Below, one piece after another: positions 1 through 7,065 of a stretch of DNA of 11,696 bases. The DNA is from Bacteroidota bacterium (GTDB lineage: Bacteria; Bacteroidota; Bacteroidia; Bacteroidales; Bacteroidaceae). The stretch is from assembly GCA_023415545.1 (NCBI GenBank), contig JAEZKJ010000043.1, positions 1 to 11,696 on the forward strand, read 5' to 3'. Under the pieces are notes generated by a model, which saw only the letters and a list, made by a program, of their open reading frames with translations, searched no databases and was not told the DNA's origin. Positions within the stretch are counted from its first letter, which is position 1, and the number at the start of each line of letters is the position of its first letter. Made by a program: the position numbers and the translations under genes.

Positions 1-197
1 TTTTCTTGTCTTATTACTAATATTCTATTATCAATTTTTGAATAATAATCAATAATTTCACTACTTCCATCAGTAGAACCATCATCCACAATTATTATTT
101 CAATATCTTTTAATGTCTGATTCAATATACTAATAATACATTCTTCTAAATAAGGAACTGTATTATAAACAGGGATTATGACTGATACTTTTGGCAT
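1..197 (-). CDS. Family 2 glycosyltransferase, N-terminal part (cut by window edge)
   Basis: Reading leftward from an ATG at 197-195, 65 complete codons stay open to the window edge. The protein begins MPKVSVIIPVYNTVPYLEEC and continues with an IEIIIVDDGSTDGS segment. These are the hallmark first beta strand and the UDP-binding DDGS/TDGS loop of GT-A fold family 2 glycosyltransferases, so the family call is firm, although the catalytic DXD motif and the acceptor-binding half lie outside the window. The donor and acceptor sugars cannot be told. The gene diverges from the three-glycosyltransferase operon at 305-3443, so it probably belongs to the same cell-surface polysaccharide region but is transcribed separately. 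The start is the first Met directly ahead of the conserved strand, and stop codons lie upstream in the AT-rich intergenic region. Confidence 0.9.
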   Translation of the reverse strand, partial: MPKVSVIIPVYNTVPYLEECIISILNQTLKDIEIIIVDDGSTDGSSEIIDYYSKIDNRILVIRQE

Positions 198-304
198 TAC
201 TTAAATTGAGAAATTTAGATAGTAAATATATATAATTTTAATCATTTGAATTTTAATTAAAGTAGTTATATTTATACTCTTATATTATTTAATGTCCTAT
301 AATT
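198..304. promoter_or_regulatory. Divergent intergenic region with candidate Bacteroidetes promoter
   Basis: This 107-bp, very AT-rich gap separates two divergent glycosyltransferase genes and must hold both starts of transcription. For the rightward operon, TTTG at 245-248 followed after 18 bp by TATATTTA at 267-274 approaches the Bacteroidetes pattern TTTG, about 19 bp, TAnnTTTG (last base differs), about 30 bp before the ATG. For the leftward gene the same octamer TATATTTA reads at 230-223 on the minus strand, but I see no matching -33 element. Chance matches are easy at this base composition. Confidence 0.35.
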
Positions 305-1156
305 ATGAAATGGTATTCTAAATACGCATCAGTCTATAATAAAGATTATGATGGTATTGATAAAACTATCATTAGTATTGTCAAATCTAATATAGACTCA
401 TTACAGAGTGATGTACCTTTAATTACAGTTTCTGTTATAGGTCATAACGAAGAAAGACATCTTTTATCTTGTCTATGGTCACTTAGTGAAATGAAATGTA
501 AATATCCTATTGAAATTATTGGAGTAGACAATAATTCTATAGATAAAACATCTCAAATATTTAAGGATTGTGGAGTAAAATTATTTAAAGAGAGTAGACA
601 AAGTTGTGGTTTTGCCAGAAGTTGTGGAGTTTTTAATGCTAAAGGTATGTACCACATTAATATAGATGCTGATACTATGTATCCACCTAAATATGTGGAG
701 ATAATGTCAGAAAAACTTATGAAAAAAAATATTGTAGCAGTATCATCCTTATGGAGTTATATTCCGGATAAACAACACTCCCAGTTTGGCTTATTAATAT
801 ATGAATTTTGCAGAGACTTTTTTCTTTACATTCAATCTTTTAAAAGACCAGAATTGAGTGTTAGAGGGCTCGTTTTTGCATACAAAACAGAATTAGCTAG
901 GGAAATAGGTATTAGAACTGATATTATAAGAGGAGAAGATGGGTCACTTGCCTTAGGCCTAAAAAAATATGGGAAAATTTTATTTATTAAAAATAAAAAA
1001 GCTAGAGCTATAACCGGATATGACACAATTAATTGTGATGGAACATTATTCAAGAGTTTCAAAAAAAGAGTTTTATTTGGTTTATTTAATATCAAAAGAA
1101 TAGTTACATCGCAAAAAGAATATGAAGATGATGTTACTAATATAGTAAAACACTAA
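305..1156 (+). CDS. Family 2 glycosyltransferase (GT-A fold)
   Basis: A 283-residue soluble glycosyltransferase. After about 38 residues of non-conserved N-terminus comes the first strand of the GT-A fold (ITVSVIGHNEERHLL, about 40-54), the nucleotide-binding VDNNSIDKT loop (about 74-82), and the DXD metal-binding motif as IDADT with Asp121 and Asp123. A GED motif at about 210-212 sits where family 2 enzymes carry the catalytic base of inverting transfer. No membrane segments are evident, so it probably works at the inner face of the cytoplasmic membrane on a lipid-linked or growing glycan. It is the first gene of a three-gene glycosyltransferase operon; the next gene starts 2 bp after its stop. 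Its donor and acceptor sugars are not deducible. The start at 305 is the first ATG after upstream stops, though the non-conserved N-terminus leaves some doubt. The DNA is very AT-rich, as usual for polysaccharide loci. Confidence 0.88.
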   Translation: MKWYSKYASVYNKDYDGIDKTIISIVKSNIDSLQSDVPLITVSVIGHNEERHLLSCLWSLSEMKCKYPIEIIGVDNNSIDKTSQIFKDCGVKLFKESRQSCGFARSCGVFNAKGMYHINIDADTMYPPKYVEIMSEKLMKKNIVAVSSLWSYIPDKQHSQFGLLIYEFCRDFFLYIQSFKRPELSVRGLVFAYKTELAREIGIRTDIIRGEDGSLALGLKKYGKILFIKNKKARAITGYDTINCDGTLFKSFKKRVLFGLFNIKRIVTSQKEYEDDVTNIVKH

Positions 1157-1158
1157 AT

Positions 1159-2274
1159 ATGAATAAAATTCGAGTTTTAGAAGTTATTAGGCAAGGAGAT
1201 TTTGGAGGAGGAGAATCACATTTAATTGACCTAGTTACTGGTTTTGATAAAGATATAGAACCCATAATTTTATCTTTTACTTCAGGAAACATGATAGATG
1301 TTCTTAAACAAAACAATATAAAGTGTTACGTTATAAAAACTAGTAAAAGACTCAATTTACTTTCTCGATCAAAAGTTATTGAAATATTAAAAAAAGAGAA
1401 GATTGATTTAATCCATTCCCATGGAACTAGAGCTGCTTTCAATATATTAATTGCAACATTATTTATCAATATTCCACTAATATATACTGTTCATGGGTGG
1501 AGTTTTCATAAAAATCAATTTTTACTTATAAAAAAAATAAGGATTTTATGCGAAAAAGTGATTTGTAAAAATAGCAAACAAGTTATATGTGTATCTAAAA
1601 ATAATAGAGACGTTGGAATTAATACATTTAATTTACCCAATAGTATTGTAATAGAGAATGGCGTTAATTTAACAAGATTCAATCCAAACCAATCAAATAC
1701 TCTTCACAATTATTTTAGAGTTAATAATGATGATTTAGTAATTGCATTCATAGGAAGAATTACTAAGCAAAAATCTCCTATTGAGTTTATTAAAAGTATA
1801 GAATTAGCTCACTATAAGAATAGTAAAATTAAAGGATTAATTGTCGGTGAAGGTGATTTACTTGAAGAAGTAAAAGAGTATATAAATAAAAGAAAAATAA
1901 ATGAATTCATTAAGTTAGAAAAATTTAGAAATGATATTCCTCAAGTACTAAAAGCTATTGATATATTTGTTCTTCCTAGTCTTTGGGAAGGTTTATCTAT
2001 TGCATTAATTGAAGCTATGGCAATGAAAAAAACGATTGTTGCTACTCCTACTGATGGTACTAGAGAAATAATTGTTAACGATCACAATGGTATTATAGTA
2101 CCATTTAATAGTCCACAAAAACTAGCAGATGTTTATTTGGATTTATATAATAAGCCAGATGAAAGATTATTTTTGGGAGAAAATGCTTATAAAAGCATTA
2201 AAGAACAATTTGATAGTAGAATAGTATGTAACAAAGTGTCTGAAGTCTATAAAAATATATTAAAATGTTGTTGA
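1159..2274 (+). CDS. Family 4-type glycosyltransferase (GT-B fold)
   Basis: A 371-residue GT-B glycosyltransferase of about the usual family length. The N-terminal domain opens with a glycine-rich acceptor loop (RQGDFGGGESHL, about 11-22), has IHSHGTRAA at about 85-93 and VHGWSFHK at 111-118. The linker into the C-terminal donor domain carries IENGVNLTRF (165-174) and the donor domain starts at AFIGRITKQKSP (196-206). The retaining-enzyme signature EX7E is present as Glu277 and Glu285 in WEGLSIALIEAMA, which binds the nucleotide sugar. It is thus a retaining transferase using a nucleotide sugar, probably building a surface polysaccharide repeat unit. It starts 2 bp after the preceding gene and its 3' end overlaps the next gene by 10 bp, which suggests translational coupling. 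The specific sugar cannot be told. Confidence 0.92.
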   Translation: MNKIRVLEVIRQGDFGGGESHLIDLVTGFDKDIEPIILSFTSGNMIDVLKQNNIKCYVIKTSKRLNLLSRSKVIEILKKEKIDLIHSHGTRAAFNILIATLFINIPLIYTVHGWSFHKNQFLLIKKIRILCEKVICKNSKQVICVSKNNRDVGINTFNLPNSIVIENGVNLTRFNPNQSNTLHNYFRVNNDDLVIAFIGRITKQKSPIEFIKSIELAHYKNSKIKGLIVGEGDLLEEVKEYINKRKINEFIKLEKFRNDIPQVLKAIDIFVLPSLWEGLSIALIEAMAMKKTIVATPTDGTREIIVNDHNGIIVPFNSPQKLADVYLDLYNKPDERLFLGENAYKSIKEQFDSRIVCNKVSEVYKNILKCC

Positions 2275-3443
2275 TTATTTATATATTCTATATATCCCTA
2301 TTCTTTGTATTCTATACATACATAGGTTATGGTTTACTATTATATACACTTCTTTTTATAAAAAAGAGATTCATGTCCAAATCAATAGTAGATGAAGAGA
2401 CTGATGATTTACCTGAAGTAACACTTTTTATATCGGCTTACAATGAAGAATCTATTATAACAGAGAAAATGCAAAACTGTTATAAGTTGAATTATCCCAA
2501 AGAGAAATTAAAGATATTATGGATAACGGATGGAAGTAATGATAGCTCAAACGATGTTTTAAAGCAATATGACGATATTATTGTTCTTTTCGATCCAATA
2601 AGAAGAGGCAAAACTGCGGCTATTAATAGAGGTATGAAATTTGTGATAACTCCTATAACCATCTTCACAGATGCAAATACTCTTATCAATTCTAATGCAA
2701 TTTTAGAAATAGTATATTGCTTCAAAAATAAAAATGTAGGATGCGTTGCAGGTGAAAAAAGAATAACTAACAACAATGATAATATTACTGCTGCAAATGA
2801 GGGTTTATATTGGAAATATGAATCAGCATTGAAAAAAATGGACTATGAATTAAATTCTGTAATTGGAGCAGCAGGTGAATTGTATGCTATAAAAACATCT
2901 TTATTTGAAAAGATTCCAGAAAATATGCTTTTAGATGATTTTATTTTATCAATGAAAATAGCTATGAAAGGATTTAAAATTGCCTACTGTGAAAAAGCAT
3001 ATGCTACTGAAAGAGGATCAGCAAATATTTATGAAGAAGAAAAAAGAAAAATAAGAATCGCAGCAGGAGGTGTTCAGTCAATATTATTTTTAAAAGAGCT
3101 ATTTAATATTTTCAAGTTCAAAATACTTAGTTTTCAATATATATCACATAGAGTTTTAAGATGGACTATTACACCGATATGTTTAATAATTCTTCTTCCT
3201 ATTAATATTTACTTAGCTATTGAAGAAGAGAATTATTTTTATACATTCACTCTCCTTTTTCAAATAATATTCTATTTAATAGGAATTGTAGGATGGATAA
3301 ATTCAATTAAAAATATCAATAATAAATACATTAATATCTTTTACTATTTTATTTTTATGAACTTAAACGTTATTAAAGGCTTCGTTTATTTGATGGATAA
3401 AAATAAATGTGACGGAACTTGGGAAAAGTCTGTAAGAGCTTAA
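2265..3443 (+). CDS. Membrane-embedded family 2 glycosyltransferase
   Basis: A 392-residue processive-type GT2 of the kind found in exopolysaccharide loci. One hydrophobic helix (about 2-32) is followed by a cytosolic GT-A domain: FISAYNEES (55-63), WITDGSNDSS (86-95), a conserved RRGKTAAINRG segment (113-123), the metal site FTDANT (134-139), GAAGELYAIK (201-210), the DD of MLLDDF (Asp224, Asp225), and ERGSANIYEEEKRKIRI (249-265). The HRVLRW stretch at 295-300 sits where the QxxRW-like motif of synthase-type GT2 enzymes is expected. Two or more further hydrophobic helices follow (about 302-318, 325-345, 357-377). This layout is shared by poly-GlcNAc, hyaluronan and cellulose synthase-like enzymes; which polymer is made here is not deducible. 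It overlaps the end of the preceding gene by 10 bp and closes the operon. Confidence 0.9.
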   Translation: MLLIIYIFYISLFFVFYTYIGYGLLLYTLLFIKKRFMSKSIVDEETDDLPEVTLFISAYNEESIITEKMQNCYKLNYPKEKLKILWITDGSNDSSNDVLKQYDDIIVLFDPIRRGKTAAINRGMKFVITPITIFTDANTLINSNAILEIVYCFKNKNVGCVAGEKRITNNNDNITAANEGLYWKYESALKKMDYELNSVIGAAGELYAIKTSLFEKIPENMLLDDFILSMKIAMKGFKIAYCEKAYATERGSANIYEEEKRKIRIAAGGVQSILFLKELFNIFKFKILSFQYISHRVLRWTITPICLIILLPINIYLAIEEENYFYTFTLLFQIIFYLIGIVGWINSIKNINNKYINIFYYFIFMNLNVIKGFVYLMDKNKCDGTWEKSVRA

Positions 3444-3456
3444 TTAATTTAAAAAT

Positions 3457-3473
3457 TATGATATTTTATCATA
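3457..3473 (+). terminator. Weak candidate terminator hairpin after the glycosyltransferase operon
   Basis: The arms TATGATA (3457-3463) and TATCATA (3467-3473) are a perfect 7-bp inverted repeat around a TTT loop, 14 bp past the stop codon at 3443. The stem has only one G-C pair and no clear run of T follows, so it would be a poor intrinsic terminator. It is listed because its position is right; chance is a fair alternative. Confidence 0.25.
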
Positions 3474-3718
3474 GACTTTACTAGTTCTTATTTGCCTTGA
3501 CATTTATAACCACATAAAACTTCATTTACTAATGTATAACACTATCATTAGCTTTAAAAATATTAATACTGTTAAAAATCAACATTTTAGATAATTGATA
3601 AAGCATTAATTATTATAAGCATTTTCTAAAATAATTTATTAATAAAGTGAATTTTAAAATACCTATATAGTTGGGTTAAAAGTTTAATTTAAAAGCACAA
3701 ATACAATATTATTTTTAA

Positions 3719-3726
3719 TATATTTG
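3719..3726 (+). promoter_or_regulatory. Bacteroidetes -7 promoter element for the hydrolase gene
   Basis: TATATTTG is a perfect match to TAnnTTTG and lies 20 bp before the ATG at 3747, which would give a leader of about 15 bases. No TTTG is seen at the expected -33 position. The octamer is the right half of an imperfect inverted repeat, ACAAATA at 3697-3703 with TATTTGT at 3721-3727. Confidence 0.5.
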
Positions 3727-3746
3727 TATGATAAACAAATAAAAAT

Positions 3747-4811
3747 ATGGGGAAATTAGCAGTTAAAAGATTAGCCTATTTTATATCTATCATATTTACT
3801 TTTCTTATCCTTATTTTTTCTATAATAGCTAATTTTTCAGGTAAAATTGATCCGAATGAAAGCATCATTTATGCTTATTTTGCATTCGCAACACCTATTT
3901 TCATTTTTATTAATCTCTTATTACTATTATACTGGATTGCTAGGTTAAGATATTGGTTTATATTACCATTAATTGGTATAATGTCTCTTAGCAGTCATAT
4001 TACTTCAATGTATCAAATATATAGTTCTACAAAATATAGTTCGGATAATAAACTTACCATTGTTACATATAATGTCCATTCATTTGGGAATGAAGTAACA
4101 GGATATTCAGCTAAAGAATTCGCTAAATTAATGCATGAAAGTAAAGTTGATATAATTTGTTTCCAAGAATATTCAGGAAATGCTGATTTCACAAATAAAG
4201 ATTTGTTTGACACATTTTCAAAATACTATCCTTATTCATATATATCAGACAAACCTAGTATTTCTATATATAGTAAATATCCAATTACTGAATTTAAATC
4301 TATTTTATTTAAGCAAAGTAATAACGGAGCTATTTGGGCGGATTTAGATGTGAAAGGTATGAAGGTTAGAGTCATTTCAGTCCATATGCAAACTACTAGT
4401 TTTAATGGTCTACGTTCAAAAATAGCTAAAGATAGCAAGATATATGACCAAGAAGAAAAACCTAAATATTTATTCCAATACTATAATTCTATTCTTAATG
4501 AAAACATAAAGAAAAGAGCTATTCAAGCTAAACAAATAGCTAAAATAGTCGATTCTACTAATACTCCCATACTGCTTTGTGGAGATTTTAATGACTTGCC
4601 AAACAGTTATACATATAATACTTTAAAAGGATATTTAAAAGATGGCTTTAAAAGTGCTGGGAATGGATTTGCAAGTACATATAAAGGTCTATATAATACA
4701 CTGAGAATTGATTATATTTTTTACACAGATATATTTACACCTGTAAGATATGAAACTATTCCTTTTGAAATGAGTGATCATAATCCAGTACTTATGGAAG
4801 TAAGTTTTTAA
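3747..4811 (+). CDS. Membrane-anchored endonuclease/exonuclease/phosphatase (EEP) family protein
   Basis: A 354-residue protein with three hydrophobic helices at the N-terminus (about 10-30, 41-63, 69-88) and an EEP-fold hydrolase domain from about residue 102. Every conserved EEP position is present: Asn109 in TYNVHSF, metal ligand Glu141 in ICFQEY, His213 in ISVHMQT, Asp280 and Asn282 in GDFNDLP, Asp322 in RIDYIF, and the Asp344-His345 pair in SDHNPV. It should therefore be an active Mg-dependent phosphodiesterase or phosphatase. The substrate cannot be told from the fold, which covers DNases, sphingomyelinases and inositol phosphatases. The membrane anchor argues against a role as a DNA-repair exonuclease; an odd number of helices would put the domain on the periplasmic side if the N-terminus is inside. 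It has its own promoter and meets the kinase gene tail to tail, 5 bp away. Confidence 0.9.
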   Translation: MGKLAVKRLAYFISIIFTFLILIFSIIANFSGKIDPNESIIYAYFAFATPIFIFINLLLLLYWIARLRYWFILPLIGIMSLSSHITSMYQIYSSTKYSSDNKLTIVTYNVHSFGNEVTGYSAKEFAKLMHESKVDIICFQEYSGNADFTNKDLFDTFSKYYPYSYISDKPSISIYSKYPITEFKSILFKQSNNGAIWADLDVKGMKVRVISVHMQTTSFNGLRSKIAKDSKIYDQEEKPKYLFQYYNSILNENIKKRAIQAKQIAKIVDSTNTPILLCGDFNDLPNSYTYNTLKGYLKDGFKSAGNGFASTYKGLYNTLRIDYIFYTDIFTPVRYETIPFEMSDHNPVLMEVSF

Positions 4812-4816
4812 TAATA

Positions 4817-5956
4817 TTACTCATTTATAGGTATAGAAAAGAAAAATGTTGATCCATTTTCAATTTCAGATTCAAGCCATAAATCTCCTCCATTTTTAGT
4901 GGCAAAATCTTTACATAGCAATAGCCCGAGCCCTGATCCCTGTTCATTATTAGTACCATATTTACTAAAATGGGTTTCTGAATTGAACAACATATTTTGT
5001 TCTTCTTGACTAATACCTTTACCAAAATCTTTTACACTTATAACAGCCATATTATTAAATCTCTTTACACTAATAATAATTTTAGAGTTCGGGAAACTAA
5101 ATTTAATAGCATTGCTTAAAAGATTTCTTAAAATAGTTTTAAAAATATCTATGTCACCACGAACATTGATTGAACTGTTTTCTTCTAAAATTAATTGAAT
5201 ATTTTTAGAGTTGGATACTAAACTAAAAATTTCTAAAACGCCTGATATAGTTTCAATTAGCTCAAAATTTTGAGGAACAACAGTTAATTTACCAGTTTGA
5301 GTCTTAGTCCATTTTAACAGGTTATCTAGTAATACAAATAATTCTTCAGTACTCTTATTTGCACTATCAAGCATATCATATTGTTCTTTACCAATTATAT
5401 CTGCCGACATTGTCATTACAAACATATTTAGTAACATTTTAATTGATACTAGGGGAGAACGTAAGTCATGAGCTATTACAGAATACATTTTATCACGTCC
5501 ATCAATTATTTTCTTTAATTCTTCTGTTTGATGAAGAATAAAACGCTTAGCTGCAATCAAAGAAATTTGATGATTTACTCGTATTATTAGTTCTTCTTTA
5601 TTAAAGGGTTTTGAGATAAAATCATTTGCACCAACTTTAAAGCCTGTAACAATATCTGCAGTGGAGTTCAGAGCAGTAAGAAAAATAATTGGTATGTGTT
5701 GAATAGAAGCAATATTTTTAATTTTTGAAGCAACCTCAAACCCACTCATTCCAGGCATCATAACATCTAGAAGAATTAAATCTGGCTGTTGTTTTATTAC
5801 AATATCCAAGGCTTCTAAACCATTACTAGCAGTAATTACTTTAAACTTTTGAGATGACAATAATACTTTTAACAACAAAACATTAGATATAACATCATCT
5901 ACTACTAATATAGTATATTCAGAATAGTCAATTTCAACATTTAATTCTTTAGTCAT
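4817..5956 (-). CDS. Receiver domain-histidine kinase hybrid signalling protein
   Basis: A 379-residue cytosolic protein with no membrane or extracytoplasmic sensor segment. Residues about 14-130 are a complete receiver domain: acidic pair Asp20-Asp21, phospho-acceptor Asp64 in LLDVMMPGMSG, Thr94 and Lys116 (SKPF). A short charged linker leads to a HisKA domain with His163 in SVIAHDLRSPL, followed by a HATPase domain with the N box (RNLLSNAIKFS, Asn282), G1 box (DFGKGIS, 310-316) and G2 box (GSGLGL, 340-345). The kinase thus looks active, and its input is the N-terminal receiver and not a ligand-binding domain; some other kinase probably phosphorylates it. No DNA-binding response regulator is encoded nearby. 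It begins 2 bp after the UDP-sugar decarboxylase gene and is almost certainly co-transcribed with it. Partner and output are unknown. Confidence 0.93.
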   Translation of the reverse strand: MTKELNVEIDYSEYTILVVDDVISNVLLLKVLLSSQKFKVITASNGLEALDIVIKQQPDLILLDVMMPGMSGFEVASKIKNIASIQHIPIIFLTALNSTADIVTGFKVGANDFISKPFNKEELIIRVNHQISLIAAKRFILHQTEELKKIIDGRDKMYSVIAHDLRSPLVSIKMLLNMFVMTMSADIIGKEQYDMLDSANKSTEELFVLLDNLLKWTKTQTGKLTVVPQNFELIETISGVLEIFSLVSNSKNIQLILEENSSINVRGDIDIFKTILRNLLSNAIKFSFPNSKIIISVKRFNNMAVISVKDFGKGISQEEQNMLFNSETHFSKYGTNNEQGSGLGLLLCKDFATKNGGDLWLESEIENGSTFFFSIPINE

Positions 5957-5958
5957 AA

Positions 5959-6906
5959 CTATTTATTTTGTAATTCATTCCTAAAATATTCAATAACATA
6001 ATCTAATCCATCTTCAAGAGAAATTTTAGGCTTCCACCCTAACTTATTGCTTGCCAAAGATATATCTGGTTTTCTTTGTTTGGGATCATCAAATGGAAGT
6101 GGTTTGAAAACAATTTTTGAAGAACTATTAGTTTTTCTTATTACCATTTCAGCTAATTCAATCATAGAAAATTCAATTGGATTACCTATATTTACAGGGC
6201 CTGTAAAACCTCTTTCAGTTGACATCATAAGCAACATACCATCAATTAGATCATCAATAAATTGGAAACTCCTTGTTTGATTTCCATTTCCATAGATTGT
6301 TAAATCATTATTTTTTAAAGCCTGAACAACGAAATTCGATATAACACGCCCATCATCTACGCACATGTTTGGACCATAAGTATTAAATATCCTAATTATT
6401 TTAGTATCTACATTATATTGTCTATTATAATCCATACATAATGTTTCACCACTTCTTTTACCTTCATCATAACAAGAACGATATCCTATAGGATTAACAT
6501 TACCCCAATCAGACTCTTTTTGAGGATGATTTAATGGATCACCATAAACTTCACTTGTTGATGCTTGCAACAATTTAGCACCTGATTCTTTAGCTAAATT
6601 AAGCATATGAAATGTACCCAGGATAGCAGTCATTAAAGTTTTTATAGAATCATATTGATAATATATTGGAGAAGCAGGACAAGCTAAATTATAAATTTCA
6701 TCTACCTCGTTCCAGTATGGATTAATAACATCATGTTCTACTAGTTCAAAATTTTTATGTTCTATCAATCTTTTAATATTTTCTCTAGTTCCTGTAAAAA
6801 AATTGTCAAGGCAAATTACATAACAATTTTCTTTTAAGAGTCGGGTACACAAGTGAGAACCAATAAAGCCAGCGCCCCCACTTACTAAAACTCTTTTAAT
6901 TTTCAT
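5959..6906 (-). CDS. UDP-glucuronate decarboxylase-type NAD-dependent epimerase/dehydratase
   Basis: A 315-residue extended short-chain dehydrogenase/reductase. The NAD-binding glycine motif is GGAGFIGS (Gly10, Gly13, Gly16), with Asp34 in CLDNFFTG as the likely adenosine-ribose ligand. The active site has STSEVYGDP (116-124) and the YxxxK pair Tyr146/Lys150 in RSCYDEGKRSGE; this CYDEGKR form, together with NLACPASP (73-80), RIFNTYGPNM and YGNGNQTRSFQFIDD (205-219), is characteristic of UDP-xylose synthases, which oxidise and decarboxylate UDP-glucuronate to UDP-xylose. A dTDP-glucose dehydratase or other epimerase is less likely from these motifs. It would supply a nucleotide sugar for the neighbouring glycosyltransferases; that link is inference. 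It is the first gene of a two-gene operon with the kinase. The leader before the ATG is A-rich (CACAAAAATG) without a Shine-Dalgarno sequence. Confidence 0.88.
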   Translation of the reverse strand: MKIKRVLVSGGAGFIGSHLCTRLLKENCYVICLDNFFTGTRENIKRLIEHKNFELVEHDVINPYWNEVDEIYNLACPASPIYYQYDSIKTLMTAILGTFHMLNLAKESGAKLLQASTSEVYGDPLNHPQKESDWGNVNPIGYRSCYDEGKRSGETLCMDYNRQYNVDTKIIRIFNTYGPNMCVDDGRVISNFVVQALKNNDLTIYGNGNQTRSFQFIDDLIDGMLLMMSTERGFTGPVNIGNPIEFSMIELAEMVIRKTNSSSKIVFKPLPFDDPKQRKPDISLASNKLGWKPKISLEDGLDYVIEYFRNELQNK

Positions 6907-6931
6907 TTTTGTGTTAATTATAATATGTTAG

Positions 6932-6939
6932 CAAATATA
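6932..6939 (-). promoter_or_regulatory. Bacteroidetes -7 promoter element for the decarboxylase-kinase operon
   Basis: On the minus strand, positions 6939-6932 read TATATTTG, a perfect TAnnTTTG, 25 bp before the ATG at 6906. No TTTG occurs at the expected -33 distance. Slightly upstream, an A6 tract and a T7 tract around GTG (6951-6968) form a purely A-T hairpin between the divergent promoters. Confidence 0.5.
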
Positions 6940-7006
6940 TAATATTTTCTTAAAAAAGTGTTTTTTTATAATCATATATTGTATAGTAATCTATAAAAAC
7001 TATATA

Positions 7007-7037
7007 TTTTAATATTCAAAAGATTTAACTACTTTTG
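7007..7037 (+). promoter_or_regulatory. Bacteroidetes promoter for fabD
   Basis: TACTTTTG at 7030-7037 matches TAnnTTTG exactly; TTTT at 7007-7010 (three of four bases of the -33 TTTG) lies 19 bp upstream, the canonical spacing. Transcription would start near 7043, giving an A-rich leader of about 23 bases before the ATG at 7066. The amylase gene 5 bp behind fabD may share this promoter. Confidence 0.6.
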
Positions 7038-7065
7038 TCCCAGTATAATTATAAATATTAAAAAT

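Larger units (their letters stand above)
3444..3746. other. 303-bp intergenic region between glycosyltransferase operon and hydrolase gene
   Basis: I see no plausible gene here; all frames are broken by stops and the sequence is extremely AT-rich. It holds a weak hairpin just after the glycosyltransferase operon and a perfect TAnnTTTG element at its right end, both listed separately. Nothing else is recognisable. Confidence 0.7.

Noticed and set aside
3497..3502. TTGACA resembling a sigma-70 -35 box in the gap after the glycosyltransferase operon
   Set aside because: No -10 box follows at a workable distance, and the other promoters in the window follow the Bacteroidetes pattern.
3747..4811. 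Annotation as exodeoxyribonuclease III
   Set aside because: The EEP motifs are shared, but three N-terminal membrane helices are foreign to that repair enzyme.
4825..5025. A 66-codon open frame on the minus strand within the kinase gene
   Set aside because: It reads the ATP-binding domain in another frame; the kinase is complete without it, so it is not a frameshift remnant.
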